Source: Selenomonas ruminantium subsp. lactilytica TAM6421 (GTDB lineage: Bacteria; Bacillota; Negativicutes; Selenomonadales; Selenomonadaceae). From it: 64,000 bases of DNA. The stretch is taken from positions 434,001 through 498,000 of the forward strand of contig NC_017068.1 of NCBI RefSeq assembly GCF_000284095.1, written 5' to 3'. Positions 1 through 8,003 of this stretch are shown here, in pieces; positions within the stretch are counted from its first letter, which is position 1, and each line of letters opens with the position of its first letter. The position numbers and the translations under genes are program-made. The notes beneath the pieces were generated by a model that ran no database searches, was not told the origin of the DNA, and saw only the letters and a program-made list of their open reading frames with translations.

Positions 1-275
1 TCCTGACACTTAAGGGCTTCCATGATCCGGTGGAAGTTCTCTGCAGCTCCCACGACAAAGGCCCCGCAGCCAAGAAACTCTGTGCCAATGCCTGCATCGG
101 CTGTGGCCTGTGCATGCGGAACTGCAGCCAAGGAGCAATCAAGATTGATAACTTCGTGGCCGTAGTGGATAGCAGCAAATGTGCAGAATGCACCGAGCCG
201 ACCTGTATGGGCAAGTGTCCGACTAGCGCGATTCAGTCTGTTGTCCATACAACAGCTGCACAAAAGACGGCATAA
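1..275 (+). CDS. rnfB: RnfB-type electron transport subunit, C-terminal fragment
   Basis: The gene is open to the left edge, so about 90 C-terminal residues are visible; the GTG at 30 is internal. The fragment holds a ferredoxin-type cluster (CIGCGLCMRNC) and a second irregular one whose cysteines run CX2CX4CX3CP (CAEC...CMGKCP). In the Rnf complex RnfB is the membrane-associated iron-sulfur subunit that takes electrons from ferredoxin and passes them on for ion pumping and NAD reduction. The segment before the first cluster (VLCSSHDKG) and the cluster order match RnfB. It ends 71 bp before a strong terminator, so it is probably the last gene of an rnf operon to the left. A generic polyferredoxin is the alternative. 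Confidence 0.8.
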   Translation, partial: LTLKGFHDPVEVLCSSHDKGPAAKKLCANACIGCGLCMRNCSQGAIKIDNFVAVVDSSKCAECTEPTCMGKCPTSAIQSVVHTTAAQKTA

Positions 276-346
276 ACGTTCTTTTGCGCTAGTCTTTGGG
301 CGCTTCTGCTAAGACTGCTGGCTAAAAAGTATCTTTTGCCTTTGGT

Positions 347-397
347 ATAAGGGTAAGCAACTGAACGTACTGTGTTCAAGTGCTTACCCTTATTTTA
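347..397 (+). terminator. Intrinsic terminator after rnfB
   Basis: Arms at 347-366 and 374-393 pair over 20 bp with two mismatches and a 7-nt loop, followed by ATTTTA. It closes the rnf transcript. Confidence 0.8.
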
Positions 398-522
398 GTG
401 ATGGAGAAAATAATATAAAAAATTAAATTTATAAGAAGGAAAACAAAATTTAATCTAGAAGAGTACACAAAGATAAGGCTTGAGAAGGCATAAATAGTTT
501 GAATTAGAAAGGTGGTATTTTT

Positions 523-1071
523 ATGAGTGGAGTTAATGGTATTCAGTCTTAGTACATTGCAAATACTTATAGTCAAAATTCACAATATACGAAGTCGTCC
601 AGTCAACAAATTAATGATATTGTTAGTGAAAGTCCTGCCACGATAGTGGAGTTATCAGCAGAGGCTGTTGCTAGCAAGAATGCAATGCCATCTCGCTATA
701 CTATACAAGCGACTATAAGAGAGACAATAGGTGATGTTGAGAAAATGAGAAATGAGACGCTTAAGTTGGTGGATCATTATAGTGATTATGCTGATTCGGA
801 TAAAAGTACAGTGGCTAGTGATGATAGAAAGGCAATAAGACGCTTGTGGGGAACAAACTCTCCATCGCAGGCAAGTGTTGAGGAATGGTGTCAACATGGT
901 CAAATTGAAAATGGAAGAAAAGTAATAAAAAATGGCTCTGCAAATTTGCAAAGAAAAATGACTGCATTATTCAACAGCAATTTAGATTTTTATACATATA
1001 AAAATGCAAAAAGATCCTTCCAAATTATAGATGATGCATATAATGCAATGCGCGCAGAAATTGGATGGTGA
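523..1071 (+). pseudogene. Hypothetical gene interrupted by an in-frame TAG at codon 10
   Basis: An ATG at 523, preceded by a GAAAGGTGG ribosome site, opens a 183-codon frame that is continuous to the TGA at 1069 except for one TAG at 550-552. The frame reads MSGVNGIQS-stop-YIANTYSQNS and continues in the same style beyond. A single C-to-T change in a CAG codon would create the stop. The downstream part (GTG at 646, 141 residues) could still be made from an internal start, but no good ribosome site is seen there. The product is polar and I do not recognise the family. The gene and its partner 4 bp downstream are much richer in A/T than the neighbours, which suggests acquired DNA. Alternatives are a sequencing error, amber suppression, or an internal start. 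Confidence 0.6.
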
Positions 1072-1075
1072 TAAT

Positions 1076-1780
1076 ATGAGGATTGATTCAGCACGCCAAA
1101 CTATTCGTTTTTTACAGGATAAAAGCATTCAACCAGATTCGAAAAAGGTGTGTTCGCTTAATAAACCTGAAAATATCAACTTTAAAGTAACTATAAGTGA
1201 TGAAGGGAAGCAATTGTCAAGAAAGCTCAATACGGATGTTGTTTCAGCATCCGGAGAAGAACTGAATGCTATTAAAGAAGAAAAAGAATATAGAAAAGAA
1301 TGTAAAGAGAGGATAAAAGGAATCGATGATATTTTGTCCAAAGATGATATAACGGATAAAGAAAGGAATAAACTTTTAGATGAGAAAAAACTTTTAGAAA
1401 AATCATCATGGGATTCAGAAGATGCATTATATGATGCATATAAGAAAAAAAGAGATTTTAATAAACGCCATAACATTGATGAATGCAATTCTGGAGATAG
1501 ATTAATTATAGATAAAGTTAATACATTTTTTGATAGAATAATACAAGAAAAAAAAGATGTAATAAGTAGAGAGAACGAACATGAACAGTCATTGCGGCGT
1601 AACCAAATACAAGAGACTGCTGATATTGAATTGGAAAAACAGAAGGCAAATAAAAATGAAATGAATATGGATAGCGTGGATAAAAATGTCGAACAGTTGG
1701 AAGAAACTACTGACTTACTAAATTTGGTAGAAAAAAGTGCGGCTGAAAATAACGATTCAAAAAGTAATAGAATAATGTAA
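1076..1780 (+). CDS. Hypothetical charged coiled-coil protein
   Basis: Encodes 234 residues from the ATG at 1076, four bases after the upstream stop. A start at 1031 would overlap the upstream gene by 40 bp and looks artificial. The protein is rich in Lys, Glu and Asp, with long heptad-like stretches from about residue 70 onward, and has no signal peptide or membrane segment. No family is recognised. Low GC and tight coupling to the amber-interrupted gene suggest a two-gene unit acquired together. A weak inverted repeat at about 1793-1845 may end the transcript. Confidence 0.6.
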   Translation: MRIDSARQTIRFLQDKSIQPDSKKVCSLNKPENINFKVTISDEGKQLSRKLNTDVVSASGEELNAIKEEKEYRKECKERIKGIDDILSKDDITDKERNKLLDEKKLLEKSSWDSEDALYDAYKKKRDFNKRHNIDECNSGDRLIIDKVNTFFDRIIQEKKDVISRENEHEQSLRRNQIQETADIELEKQKANKNEMNMDSVDKNVEQLEETTDLLNLVEKSAAENNDSKSNRIM

Positions 1781-2030
1781 TGCAGTGATAATGGGGCTGT
1801 GATAATTAGGCAAATAACTTGCAAAAATAATTATTTCACAGTCCTATTATTGTTGTCATAATACTCTTATGACCGAGATTTAGATAAGACTGGCATGTTT
1901 TGAAGAAAACTTCAGTATTCCAGCACAGGTAATGGTAGGTTGTTCAATGGGGAACAGCGTGACTGGCTCACGGAAGTTAAAGGGGATCTTTGCTATGCTG
2001 ATGGTAATGTACTTGAAGGGAGTGTTTTTT

Positions 2031-2912
2031 ATGGCAAAGGTGTTGATTATTGGTTCCGGCCCTGCCGGGGTATCTGCGGCTCTTTATGCGCGGCGCGGGG
2101 GCGCGGATGTGACCGTTATCAGCAAGGGGCTGGAGCTGAGTGGTTTGCAGAAGGCGGAGAAGATTGAAAATTACTATGGTCTGGCTGAGCCCGTCTCGGG
2201 GGCGGAACTCTATCAGCGGGGCATTGAGGGTGCGAAGAAAATCGGCGTGGAGTTCGTGGAAGATGAACTCTTGGGGCTGATGTTTAATGATTCCTTCACG
2301 GGCTTCAAGGTTACAGGCAAGGCGCATGAATTCGAAGCGGCGGCGGTAATCGTGGCCACGGGAGCCTCCCGGCAGAGACTTGATGTGCCGGGGGTAAAGG
2401 AGTATGAGGGCAAGGGCGTCAGTTACTGCGCTGTCTGTGATGCCTTCTTCTATCGGGGTAAGACCGTGGCAGTGGCGGGGGCCGGGGAATATGCCCTGCA
2501 TGAAGCCCAGGCTTTATTGCCCCATGCGGCTCAGGTCTATCTGCTGTCCAATGGCGAGGAAACTACCGTAGAGATACCGACAGAGATCACTGTAGTCAAT
2601 AAAAAGATCACCGCCATTGCAGGCGGTGATCGGGTGGAAAAAGTCATCTTTGCCGATGGGGCAGAGCTGGCTTTGGCTGGTGTATTTATGGCTTTGGGGA
2701 CGGCAGGCAGTACCGCCATTGCGAAGAAGATTGGTGCCCAGCTCGATGGTCATAACATCCGAATCGATGCCCATGGCGCCACCAATGTGCCGGGACTCTT
2801 TGCCGCAGGTGACTGCACCGGCGGCCTGCTGCAGATCGCCAAGGCCGTCTATCAGGGAGCCGAAGCGGGGCTTTCCGCAGTGAAATATCTAAGGGAGAAA
2901 AAATTAGCTTAA
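2031..2912 (+). CDS. Thioredoxin-reductase-like FAD oxidoreductase
   Basis: 293 residues from the ATG at 2031, with an AAGGGAG ribosome site about 10 bp upstream; the frame extends to 1932 but the FAD fold begins here. N-terminal FAD Rossmann motif GSGPAGVSAALYAR (about residues 8-21), a redox pair CAVC (about 128-131), and the C-terminal FAD motif GLFAAGDCTGG (about 255-265) are those of the TrxB family. The middle domain departs from NADPH-dependent TrxB: the usual GGGxSA motif reads AGAGEYA and no HRRxxFRA segment is visible. This raises the possibility of another electron donor, such as ferredoxin or flavodoxin, as in the NADPH-motif-lacking clostridial enzymes. No thioredoxin gene lies next to it. 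Confidence 0.78.
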   Translation: MAKVLIIGSGPAGVSAALYARRGGADVTVISKGLELSGLQKAEKIENYYGLAEPVSGAELYQRGIEGAKKIGVEFVEDELLGLMFNDSFTGFKVTGKAHEFEAAAVIVATGASRQRLDVPGVKEYEGKGVSYCAVCDAFFYRGKTVAVAGAGEYALHEAQALLPHAAQVYLLSNGEETTVEIPTEITVVNKKITAIAGGDRVEKVIFADGAELALAGVFMALGTAGSTAIAKKIGAQLDGHNIRIDAHGATNVPGLFAAGDCTGGLLQIAKAVYQGAEAGLSAVKYLREKKLA

Positions 2913-2913
2913 A

Positions 2914-2960
2914 GCCCCTTCCGTCAGCCTGCGGCTGACACCTCCCCCTTAGGGGAGGCT
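2914..2960 (-). repeat. Dispersed 45-47 bp hairpin element, copy A
   Basis: Read on the minus strand it begins with a CCTCCCCTAAGGGGGAGG hairpin, then a variable short hairpin, and ends in GGAAGGGGC. Copies B (45978-46024) and C (52250-52294) share this plan. It begins one base after a stop codon and fills the gap between two convergent genes, so it probably also serves as a terminator. Confidence 0.75.
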
Positions 2961-2961
2961 T

Positions 2962-4029
2962 TTATTTTCTGCCCAATATTTCCAGGATGGCCGCGCCGAT
3001 TTCGTCGGTCTTGGCCGTGCCGCCTAAATCCGGCGTCAGGGTCTTTTTCTCCAGTAGCAGGGTTTCGATGGCAGCGATGACTTTTTTGCCCCATGCTTCC
3101 TCACCGAAGAAGTCCAGCATCTGGCTGACGCTCCAGATGGCGGCCAGGGGATTGGCCAGGCCTTTGCCGGCGATATCCGGGGCACTGCCGTGGATGGGCT
3201 CGAACATGCTGGGGAATTTTTTCTCGGGGTTGAGGTTGGCTCCGGCGGCCAGCCCCATGCCACCGGCGATGGCGGCGCCCAGGTCCGTCAGGATATCGCC
3301 GAAGAGATTGCTGGTGACTACGACCTGGAATCGCTGGGGATTCTTGACGAAGAACATGCTGGCGGCATCCACCATCAGGGAACTGGTAGGCACATCGGGA
3401 TAATCCTTGCCCACCTCAGCAAAGATTTCATTCCAGAATACCATGGAGTAACCCAGGGCATTGGCCTTGCTGATATTGGTGAGGCTCTTGCCCTCTTTCT
3501 GTGCCAGCTCATAGGCATAGCGGATAACCCGCTCGCAGCCCTTGCGGGAGAAGACGCCGGTCTGCAGGGCGATTTCCTGTTCGGTGCCGGGATAGAGGCG
3601 GCTGCCCACGTTGGCATATTCGCCTTCGCTGTTTTCCCGCACCACAATCATATCGATATCTTCTTCCTTGACATCCTTCAGGGGACAGGGGGCGCCCTTG
3701 AGCAGTTTTACGGGGCGCAGGTTGATGTATTCATCGAAGCCCTTGCGGATTTTCAGCAGCAGCCCCTGCAGGGAAATATCGTCAGGGACACCGGGATAGC
3801 CCACGGCACCTAAGTAGATGGCATCGAAATCCTTGAGGATGGAGAGACCGTCTTCGGGCATCATGCGGCCTTCCCGCAGGTAGTATTCGCAGCCCCAGGG
3901 AAAGTCCGTGAACTCTACATTGAAGGAGCCATCCAGCCCGGCGATGCCGGACAGGACTTTCTTTCCTTCAGCAATCACGTCCGGGCCAATGCCATCCCCG
4001 GCAATTACGGCAATCTTGAAATTTTTCAT
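2962..4029 (-). CDS. Tartrate/D-malate-type beta-hydroxyacid dehydrogenase
   Basis: 355 residues; the ATG at 4029 has an AGAGGTG ribosome site, so the upstream extension to 4068 is rejected. This is the isocitrate/isopropylmalate dehydrogenase superfamily: N-terminal AVIAGDGIGPDV, catalytic-region VVRENSEGEYA, metal-binding SNLFGDILTDLGAA, and nucleotide-site FEPIHGSAPDIAGKG. FPWGCEYYLREGRMMPEDG and the GYPG loop match the tartrate dehydrogenase/decarboxylase and D-malate dehydrogenase branch better than LeuB. It is transcribed alone, away from any leu genes. The reaction expected is NAD- and divalent-metal-dependent oxidation (often with decarboxylation) of a 2-hydroxydicarboxylate. Exact substrate is not decidable from sequence. 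Confidence 0.8.
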   Translation of the reverse strand: MKNFKIAVIAGDGIGPDVIAEGKKVLSGIAGLDGSFNVEFTDFPWGCEYYLREGRMMPEDGLSILKDFDAIYLGAVGYPGVPDDISLQGLLLKIRKGFDEYINLRPVKLLKGAPCPLKDVKEEDIDMIVVRENSEGEYANVGSRLYPGTEQEIALQTGVFSRKGCERVIRYAYELAQKEGKSLTNISKANALGYSMVFWNEIFAEVGKDYPDVPTSSLMVDAASMFFVKNPQRFQVVVTSNLFGDILTDLGAAIAGGMGLAAGANLNPEKKFPSMFEPIHGSAPDIAGKGLANPLAAIWSVSQMLDFFGEEAWGKKVIAAIETLLLEKKTLTPDLGGTAKTDEIGAAILEILGRK

Positions 4030-4139
4030 GGTATGCACCTCTTTTTGATTTGAACACAATTTATACATTTCGTCACGGCCAGGGCTTTTTCCTTGTGGTA
4101 TAATGGGAAAAGGAAAATTTTTGGGAGGTTAAGGACCTT

Positions 4140-4556
4140 ATGGAACTTACGGAATTGCAGCGGCAGATCATGCGCTTCTATCATCATAACCCTTTTGTGG
4201 AATATCTGCATATGCAGGTGGAGCCGCTGGCTGACGGCGGTGTGCAGTTGGTGCTGCCCATTGATGAGATGCATACGAACCTTTATGGCATCGCCCATGG
4301 CGGCGTGCTCATGACCATGGCGGACACGGCTATGGGGGCAGCGTGCCTGGCCTGCAACAAGAAGGTGGTAACCCTCAGCCTGACCACGGATTTCATGCAT
4401 GCAGTGCCTTTGACGGAGAAGGTCATTGCCCATGCCAGGGTGCTCCATGACGGGCGGCATACCATGACCTGTGAGTGCGAGCTGCAGAATAAGGAGGGCA
4501 AGGTCTTTGCCAAGGGCCATGCCAATTTCTATGTGCTGGGAAAATTCGTGGAATAA
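4140..4556 (+). CDS. PaaI-family hotdog thioesterase
   Basis: 138 residues from the ATG at 4140 with a GGGAGG ribosome site. The hotdog motif HGGVLMTMADTAMGAA (about residues 51-66) is typical of PaaI/YdiI-type acyl-CoA thioesterases, with the usual length. It probably hydrolyses an aromatic or short acyl-CoA in the cytoplasm. A TATAAT at 4099-4104 lies in the gap shared with the divergent dehydrogenase gene. Substrate unknown. Confidence 0.83.
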   Translation: MELTELQRQIMRFYHHNPFVEYLHMQVEPLADGGVQLVLPIDEMHTNLYGIAHGGVLMTMADTAMGAACLACNKKVVTLSLTTDFMHAVPLTEKVIAHARVLHDGRHTMTCECELQNKEGKVFAKGHANFYVLGKFVE

Positions 4557-4645
4557 GGGTGCATCGCATTGGCGTGGATGTTTACATCAGAACTTTACTT
4601 TGGTATACTATACGGGTTGAACTTTTGTATTCGAGGAGATAGATC

Positions 4646-5968
4646 ATGCGACAGAGGCGCAGGGGAAAGCGCAGTATGAAGCGCGTTAAGTGGATATTGG
4701 CGATTATGCTTGTCATAGTGGTGGCCTGCTTCGGTGTGAAGGCAGCACGTCATCATAGCGATGGCGGCGGCGAGTCTGCGGGCATTTTTGGCGAGCAGGC
4801 GGAAAATGACAAGATTACCCATGTCCTGCTCCTGGGCGTTGACCGCCGGGAGGGCGATGTGGGGCGCAGTGACACCATGATGGTGGCGGCCTTTGACCAG
4901 ACTAAGGGCAAGGCGGCACTGCTCTCGGTGCCCCGTGATACCCGGGTGCAGATCGAGAAGAACGATTACGAGAAAATCAATCATGCCTATGCTTATGGCG
5001 GGCACAAAATGAGCCAGGAAGCTGTGGAAAAGCTGCTGGGGACGAAGATCGATCATTATATCATCATCGATACCAAGGCTTTTGAACGGATCATCGACGC
5101 ACTGGACGGCGTGGACATCGATGTGGAAAAGCGGATGTATTACGAAGATCCCTGGGATGATGACGGCGGCCTCGTGATCGACCTCTATCCCGGCGAGCAG
5201 CATATGAACGGCAAGAAGGCCATCCAGTATGTGCGTTATCGTGATGGTGAAGGCGATATCGGCCGCATTGGCCGTCAGCAGAAGTTCATGAAGGCAGTGC
5301 TGGCCAAGGTGATTTCTCCATCGGTATTGCCACGGCTGCCGAAACTGGTGGAAGAGGTTAAATCCGCCATTCAGACGGACATGAGCCTTACAGAGCTGCT
5401 GGAATTTGCCGGTCAGCTCAAGAGTGTCCATGACAATGGACTGGAAACCCAGATGGTGCCGGGACAGCCGGCTTATATCAAGGATGTGAGCTACTGGATT
5501 CCCGATATCACGGACCTGCGTCAGCTCATGGCTGAGCAGCTGGGCCTGGAGCTTAGCGAGGCGGCCAAGGAAAAAGCCCAGGACGATGAGGATGCTTATA
5601 TGAAGACGTTGCCCAGCGGTATGCAGCTGCTGGCACAGTCCAAGAATTCCGGCAAAGTGCCTGAAGAAGAGGCGAAAAAGCTGGAGGAAGAGACCAAGCC
5701 CATGAAGCCGGAAGAGATTTCGGTCATGGTCATCAACGACAGTGGCATCAATGGTGCGGCGGCGGAAGTGGCGCAGATCCTGCAGCGCAAGGGCTTCATC
5801 ATTTCCGGCGTGGAGACGGGCAAGACCAGTTCCCGTACCCAGACGACGATCACCACGTCCACCCGGAATACGGATGTGTTCTACGGGATGCCCTTTGCCT
5901 GCGTGATCATGGACGGCGGCAGTTCTAATCAGGCAGTCGTGCATATTGGTTTGGATTATAGGAAATAA
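4646..5968 (+). CDS. LytR-CpsA-Psr (LCP) family protein with LytR_C domain
   Basis: 440 residues; the ATG at 4646 follows a GAGGAG ribosome site. A short basic N terminus leads into one membrane segment (about residues 13-34), then the LCP domain: VLLLGVDRREGDVGRSDTMM (about 58-77), SVPRDTRV (about 93-100), and the conserved RYRDGEGDIGRIGRQQ (about 199-214). The C-terminal 75 residues (from VMVINDSGINGAA) form a LytR_C domain. LCP enzymes attach polymers carried on undecaprenyl phosphate to peptidoglycan or other acceptors at the outer face of the cytoplasmic membrane. Monocistronic between its own leader and the terminator that follows. Confidence 0.88.
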   Translation: MRQRRRGKRSMKRVKWILAIMLVIVVACFGVKAARHHSDGGGESAGIFGEQAENDKITHVLLLGVDRREGDVGRSDTMMVAAFDQTKGKAALLSVPRDTRVQIEKNDYEKINHAYAYGGHKMSQEAVEKLLGTKIDHYIIIDTKAFERIIDALDGVDIDVEKRMYYEDPWDDDGGLVIDLYPGEQHMNGKKAIQYVRYRDGEGDIGRIGRQQKFMKAVLAKVISPSVLPRLPKLVEEVKSAIQTDMSLTELLEFAGQLKSVHDNGLETQMVPGQPAYIKDVSYWIPDITDLRQLMAEQLGLELSEAAKEKAQDDEDAYMKTLPSGMQLLAQSKNSGKVPEEEAKKLEEETKPMKPEEISVMVINDSGINGAAAEVAQILQRKGFIISGVETGKTSSRTQTTITTSTRNTDVFYGMPFACVIMDGGSSNQAVVHIGLDYRK

Positions 5969-5970
5969 AC

Positions 5971-5996
5971 AAGGCGGAGCATTGCTCCGTCTTTGT
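5971..5996 (+). terminator. Intrinsic terminator after the LCP gene
   Basis: GGCGGAGC and GCTCCGTC pair around a 3-nt loop and run into TTTGT, directly after the LCP stop codon. Confidence 0.65.
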
Positions 5997-6021
5997 CTGT
6001 ACTTTAGAGGAGTATATTATC

Positions 6022-7974
6022 TTGGGAATTTTAAAGGTTAACGGCCTGAAAAAGGCCTTTGGCATAGATGAACTTTTTCACGATGTGAGTTTCGAGGTTC
6101 GCGGCGGGGATAAGGTCGGCCTGGTGGGCGCCAATGGCGCAGGCAAGACCACGCTGATGAAGATCCTGCTGGGGCAGGAGGAGGCTGACGCCGGTTCTGT
6201 GCAGTTGGATACAGCTGAAACCATCGGTTATGTGGAACAGCAGGCCAACTTCGGCGAGGGTACCCTCTATGACGAGTTCCGCCGGGCTTTTGATGATATC
6301 ATCGAGCTGGGGGAGCGCAAGCGTTCGCTGGAAAAACGCATTGCCGCTGGCGAAGAGGAGCTTCTGGACACCTATGGCAAGGTGGTGGAGCGTTTTGAGC
6401 AGCTGGAGGGCTATGAGTTTGAAAGCCGCATCAAGAAGGTGGCTTATGGTCTGGGCTTCACCGATGAGGAGTTCCAGAAGGACGTGCAGCATTTTTCCGG
6501 CGGTCAGAAAACCCGTATCTGTCTGGCCAAGGCCTTGCTGCGGGAGCCGGATTTCCTGTTCCTGGACGAGCCCACCAACCATTTGGATATTCAGATGATC
6601 GAATGGCTGGAAGGCTTCCTGCGCACCTATCGGGGTGGCGTGCTGATCATCTCCCATGACCGTTACTTCCTGGACAAGGTGGCCACCCGCATGGTGGAGC
6701 TGGAGGCAGGCACGGTTACCAGCTATGAAGGGAACTATACATATTTCATGCGGGTGAAGACCGCCCGGCGGGAGGCCTTGAAATCGGCCTATGAAAAACA
6801 GCAGGAGCATATCAAAAAGACGGAGGAATACATCCGCAAGTATAAGGCGGGCATCAAATCCAAACAGGCCCGGGGACGTCAGAGCCAGCTGAACCGGCTG
6901 GAGCGCATCGTGTTGCCGCCAGAGGCTGCCAGCTTCAACTATTTTGCCTTCCACAAACCGCCTGAATGTGCGCAAAGGGTGGCAGAACTCGAAGAGGTTG
7001 CTTTTGGCTACGGCAGTGAGCCGGTGTTCAAGGATCTTTCCCTGCTGATCCGCAACGGGGATGGCGTGGCCCTTGTCGGCCCCAATGGCGCCGGCAAGAC
7101 CACCCTGCTGAAAGTGCTGGTGGGCGAACTGGAGGCGACGAAAGGCCGGATCAAGATCGGCAGCCGCGTGAAGATCGGCTATTTCTCCCAGCAGCATGAA
7201 ACCCTGCATATGGATATGACGGTGCTGGATGAAATCATCTACACCTATGGCGTGGATGAGGAACAGGCCCGCCGCTATCTGGGAGCCTTCCTGTTCCATG
7301 GGGACGAGGTGCTGCGCAAGATCGGTGACCTCTCCGGCGGCGAGCAGTCCCGTGTGGCCTTCCTGAAGCTCATGTTGACCGGGGCCAACTTCCTGATCCT
7401 GGACGAGCCCACCAACCATTTGGATATTCCGGCCCGCGAGGCGGTGGAGGAAGCCCTGATGGCGTATCCGGGCACATTCCTGGCCGTATCCCATGACCGC
7501 TATTTCCTCGACAAGGTGGCCAACTGCACCCTGGAACTCGATAACGGTCAGCTTACCGAATACAGCGGCAATTACAGCTACTATCTGATGAAGAAGGAAG
7601 CCGAGCGGGAAGCGGAAGAAGAAGCTCGTCTGGAGGCAGAAGCGGCTGCTCAGAAGGAGGCTGCGAAAAAAGCAGCGGCCAGACCTGCCGAGCAGGAGAA
7701 GGCCGCCGAGGTAAAAGCCGCAGCCAAGGAGCGGGCGGAAGCCGGCAAGATCCAGAGCATGAGCGATGCCAAGCGCACGGAGATGATCCAGCGGGCGGAA
7801 GCCGAGATCGCCATGGCCGAAGCGGAACTCAAGGGGCTGGAGTTCCAGATGAACCAGCCGGAGATACAGGCAGATCCCACGGAAAGCCAGCGCATTGCGG
7901 AAGAATATGCCGCCAAAGAGGCGGAAATCGAAGAACGCTATGCCAAGTGGGAGCGTTTGGTGGCCAGCGAGTAA
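6022..7974 (+). CDS. ABC-F family ATPase, Uup/YdiF-like
   Basis: 650 residues from a TTG at 6022 (ribosome site AGAGGAG). Two ATPase domains in one chain: first Walker A GANGAGKTTL (about residues 36-45), signature FSGGQKTR (about 160), Walker B LFLDEPTNHLD; second Walker A GPNGAGKTTL (about 354), signature LSGGEQSR, Walker B LILDEPTNHLD. There is no membrane domain. A basic linker (about 245-300) and a long Ala/Glu coiled coil (about 520-650) follow the ABC-F plan, where the protein acts at the ribosomal E site. It lies 30 bp upstream of recD2. Whether it aids translation, as Uup/EttA do, or gives antibiotic protection is unknown; no resistance subgroup is evident. Confidence 0.88.
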   Translation: MGILKVNGLKKAFGIDELFHDVSFEVRGGDKVGLVGANGAGKTTLMKILLGQEEADAGSVQLDTAETIGYVEQQANFGEGTLYDEFRRAFDDIIELGERKRSLEKRIAAGEEELLDTYGKVVERFEQLEGYEFESRIKKVAYGLGFTDEEFQKDVQHFSGGQKTRICLAKALLREPDFLFLDEPTNHLDIQMIEWLEGFLRTYRGGVLIISHDRYFLDKVATRMVELEAGTVTSYEGNYTYFMRVKTARREALKSAYEKQQEHIKKTEEYIRKYKAGIKSKQARGRQSQLNRLERIVLPPEAASFNYFAFHKPPECAQRVAELEEVAFGYGSEPVFKDLSLLIRNGDGVALVGPNGAGKTTLLKVLVGELEATKGRIKIGSRVKIGYFSQQHETLHMDMTVLDEIIYTYGVDEEQARRYLGAFLFHGDEVLRKIGDLSGGEQSRVAFLKLMLTGANFLILDEPTNHLDIPAREAVEEALMAYPGTFLAVSHDRYFLDKVANCTLELDNGQLTEYSGNYSYYLMKKEAEREAEEEARLEAEAAAQKEAAKKAAARPAEQEKAAEVKAAAKERAEAGKIQSMSDAKRTEMIQRAEAEIAMAEAELKGLEFQMNQPEIQADPTESQRIAEEYAAKEAEIEERYAKWERLVASE

Positions 7975-8003
7975 GCGGATGACGGCAGAAGGGAGCAAAG
8001 ATA

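Noticed and set aside
376-576. 66-codon minus-strand hydrophobic frame
   Set aside because: It lies in AT-rich leader and overlaps the start of the amber-interrupted gene; no ribosome site.
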